Of a stretch of 64,000 nt of DNA, positions 63,723 to 64,000 are shown one piece after another. The DNA comes from Mesorhizobium norvegicum (GTDB lineage: Bacteria > Pseudomonadota > Alphaproteobacteria > Rhizobiales > Rhizobiaceae), in NCBI RefSeq assembly GCF_004919685.1, contig NZ_SMYZ01000084.1, positions 1 through 64,000 on the forward strand. Direction: 5' to 3'. The notes beneath the pieces are model-generated. The model was not told the DNA's origin. It saw nothing but the letters and a program-made list of their open reading frames with translations, and ran no database searches. Made by a program: the position numbers and the translations under genes. Positions within the stretch are counted from its first letter, which is position 1. The number at the start of each line of letters is the position of its first letter.

Positions 63723-64000
63723 TCAGACGGCCGGGTTGCTGGCAGCAACCGGGCTGTCGGTAACAACCGGGTCGTTGGCCGGTTCGAGATTGTCTTCGGT
63801 GGTGACCCGCTCATGGGTCTCCTGCTCGCTGCGGATGCGGTATTGCGGCGAGCCATCCTTGACCGGCAGCCTGCTCTTGATCTGGAACAGTTCGGCGGTC
63901 TTCTGGACGAGGCCGGTGCGGCTCTTCATGCGCACGGTCTGACCAATCGCAAACTGGTGCGCGGGCGTGTCGGTGCGCGGGCGCGCATTCTGCTGGAAAC
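63723..64000 (-). CDS. Conserved hypothetical protein (5' end outside window)
   Basis: The frame stays open to base 64000, so the N-terminus is missing; an in-frame GTG at 63935 is probably internal. Visible: QFAIGQTVRMKSRTGLVQKT, then LFQIKSRLPVKDGSPQYRI, and an acidic C-terminus (TTEDNLEPANDPVVT). Small SH3-like, basic-then-acidic protein. It is followed on the same strand by the small basic gene. Confidence 0.7.
   Translation of the reverse strand, partial: FQQNARPRTDTPAHQFAIGQTVRMKSRTGLVQKTAELFQIKSRLPVKDGSPQYRIRSEQETHERVTTEDNLEPANDPVVTDSPVAASNPAV

Overview
The window is a GC-rich, densely packed bacterial chromosome segment. Gene content and order suggest a Mesorhizobium-like member of the Rhizobiales. 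Pointers are the lgt-midA-pgeF-M24-prs block, rplY-pth-ychF, petABC next to trmL, a BA14K protein, tandem cspA genes, and intergenic palindromic repeats of the type found throughout rhizobial genomes. No species assignment is possible from the sequence alone. I saw no rRNA, tRNA, CRISPR array, insertion sequence or phage gene. Most genes are housekeeping or conserved accessory genes, often joined by ATGA or TGATG overlaps.

Layout, left to right. 1-6.6 kb: a MoxR ATPase operon (moxR, DUF58, BatA/DUF4159, VWA-like membrane protein), all on the minus strand. 6.8-9.3 kb: DUF1285, Nudix CoA pyrophosphatase and CCA/poly(A) polymerase genes, overlapping on the plus strand. 9.4-11.5 kb: a secreted subtilase, a small outer-membrane-like protein and a DUF1059 protein. 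11.7-14.2 kb: hemF, a small conserved protein, soxR and trmL, with a palindromic repeat running into soxR. 14.3-19.6 kb: two ABC exporter half-transporters, a GNAT and a small protein. 19.7-20.7 kb: a cupin and a vapBC pair. 21-23.8 kb: the cytochrome bc1 operon petABC. 23.9-28.8 kb: acid phosphatase, FMN-dependent hydroxyacid dehydrogenase, apt, two MaoC proteins and CorA.

29-32.5 kb is a purine module: a HAD hydrolase and an NCS2 permease that looks frameshifted at its N-terminus, divergent from guanine deaminase. 32.6-36 kb: rplY-pth-TPR-ychF. 36.2-39.5 kb: a methyltransferase divergent from a GGDEF-EAL protein. 39.6-45.3 kb: an OhrR-like regulator with clear operators, two alpha/beta hydrolases, an SDR, a fosmidomycin-resistance-type MFS pump and an AraC regulator. 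45.3-51 kb: prs, a lipoprotein, a creatinase-like M24 protein, pgeF, midA and lgt. 51.2-53.7 kb: ubiK, ybjN, csaA and a GT4 glycosyltransferase. 53.9-57.8 kb: histidine kinase, response regulator and MarR protein (a PetPR-like arrangement), divergent from a branched-chain aminotransferase. 57.9-64 kb: small envelope or secreted proteins, an MBL-fold hydrolase, two cspA genes sharing a promoter-leader module, a Kazal-type lipoprotein, a CSS-EAL phosphodiesterase and small hypothetical proteins.

I did not find a clearly new multigene system. The most notable signals are the frameshifted permease, the csp promoter/leader hairpin module, the repeat-derived SoxR tail with a SoxR box facing away from the gene, the separately encoded subtilase and outer-membrane-like pair, an orphan terminator suggesting a small RNA, and the OhrR-type operators in front of a haloperoxidase-like hydrolase.
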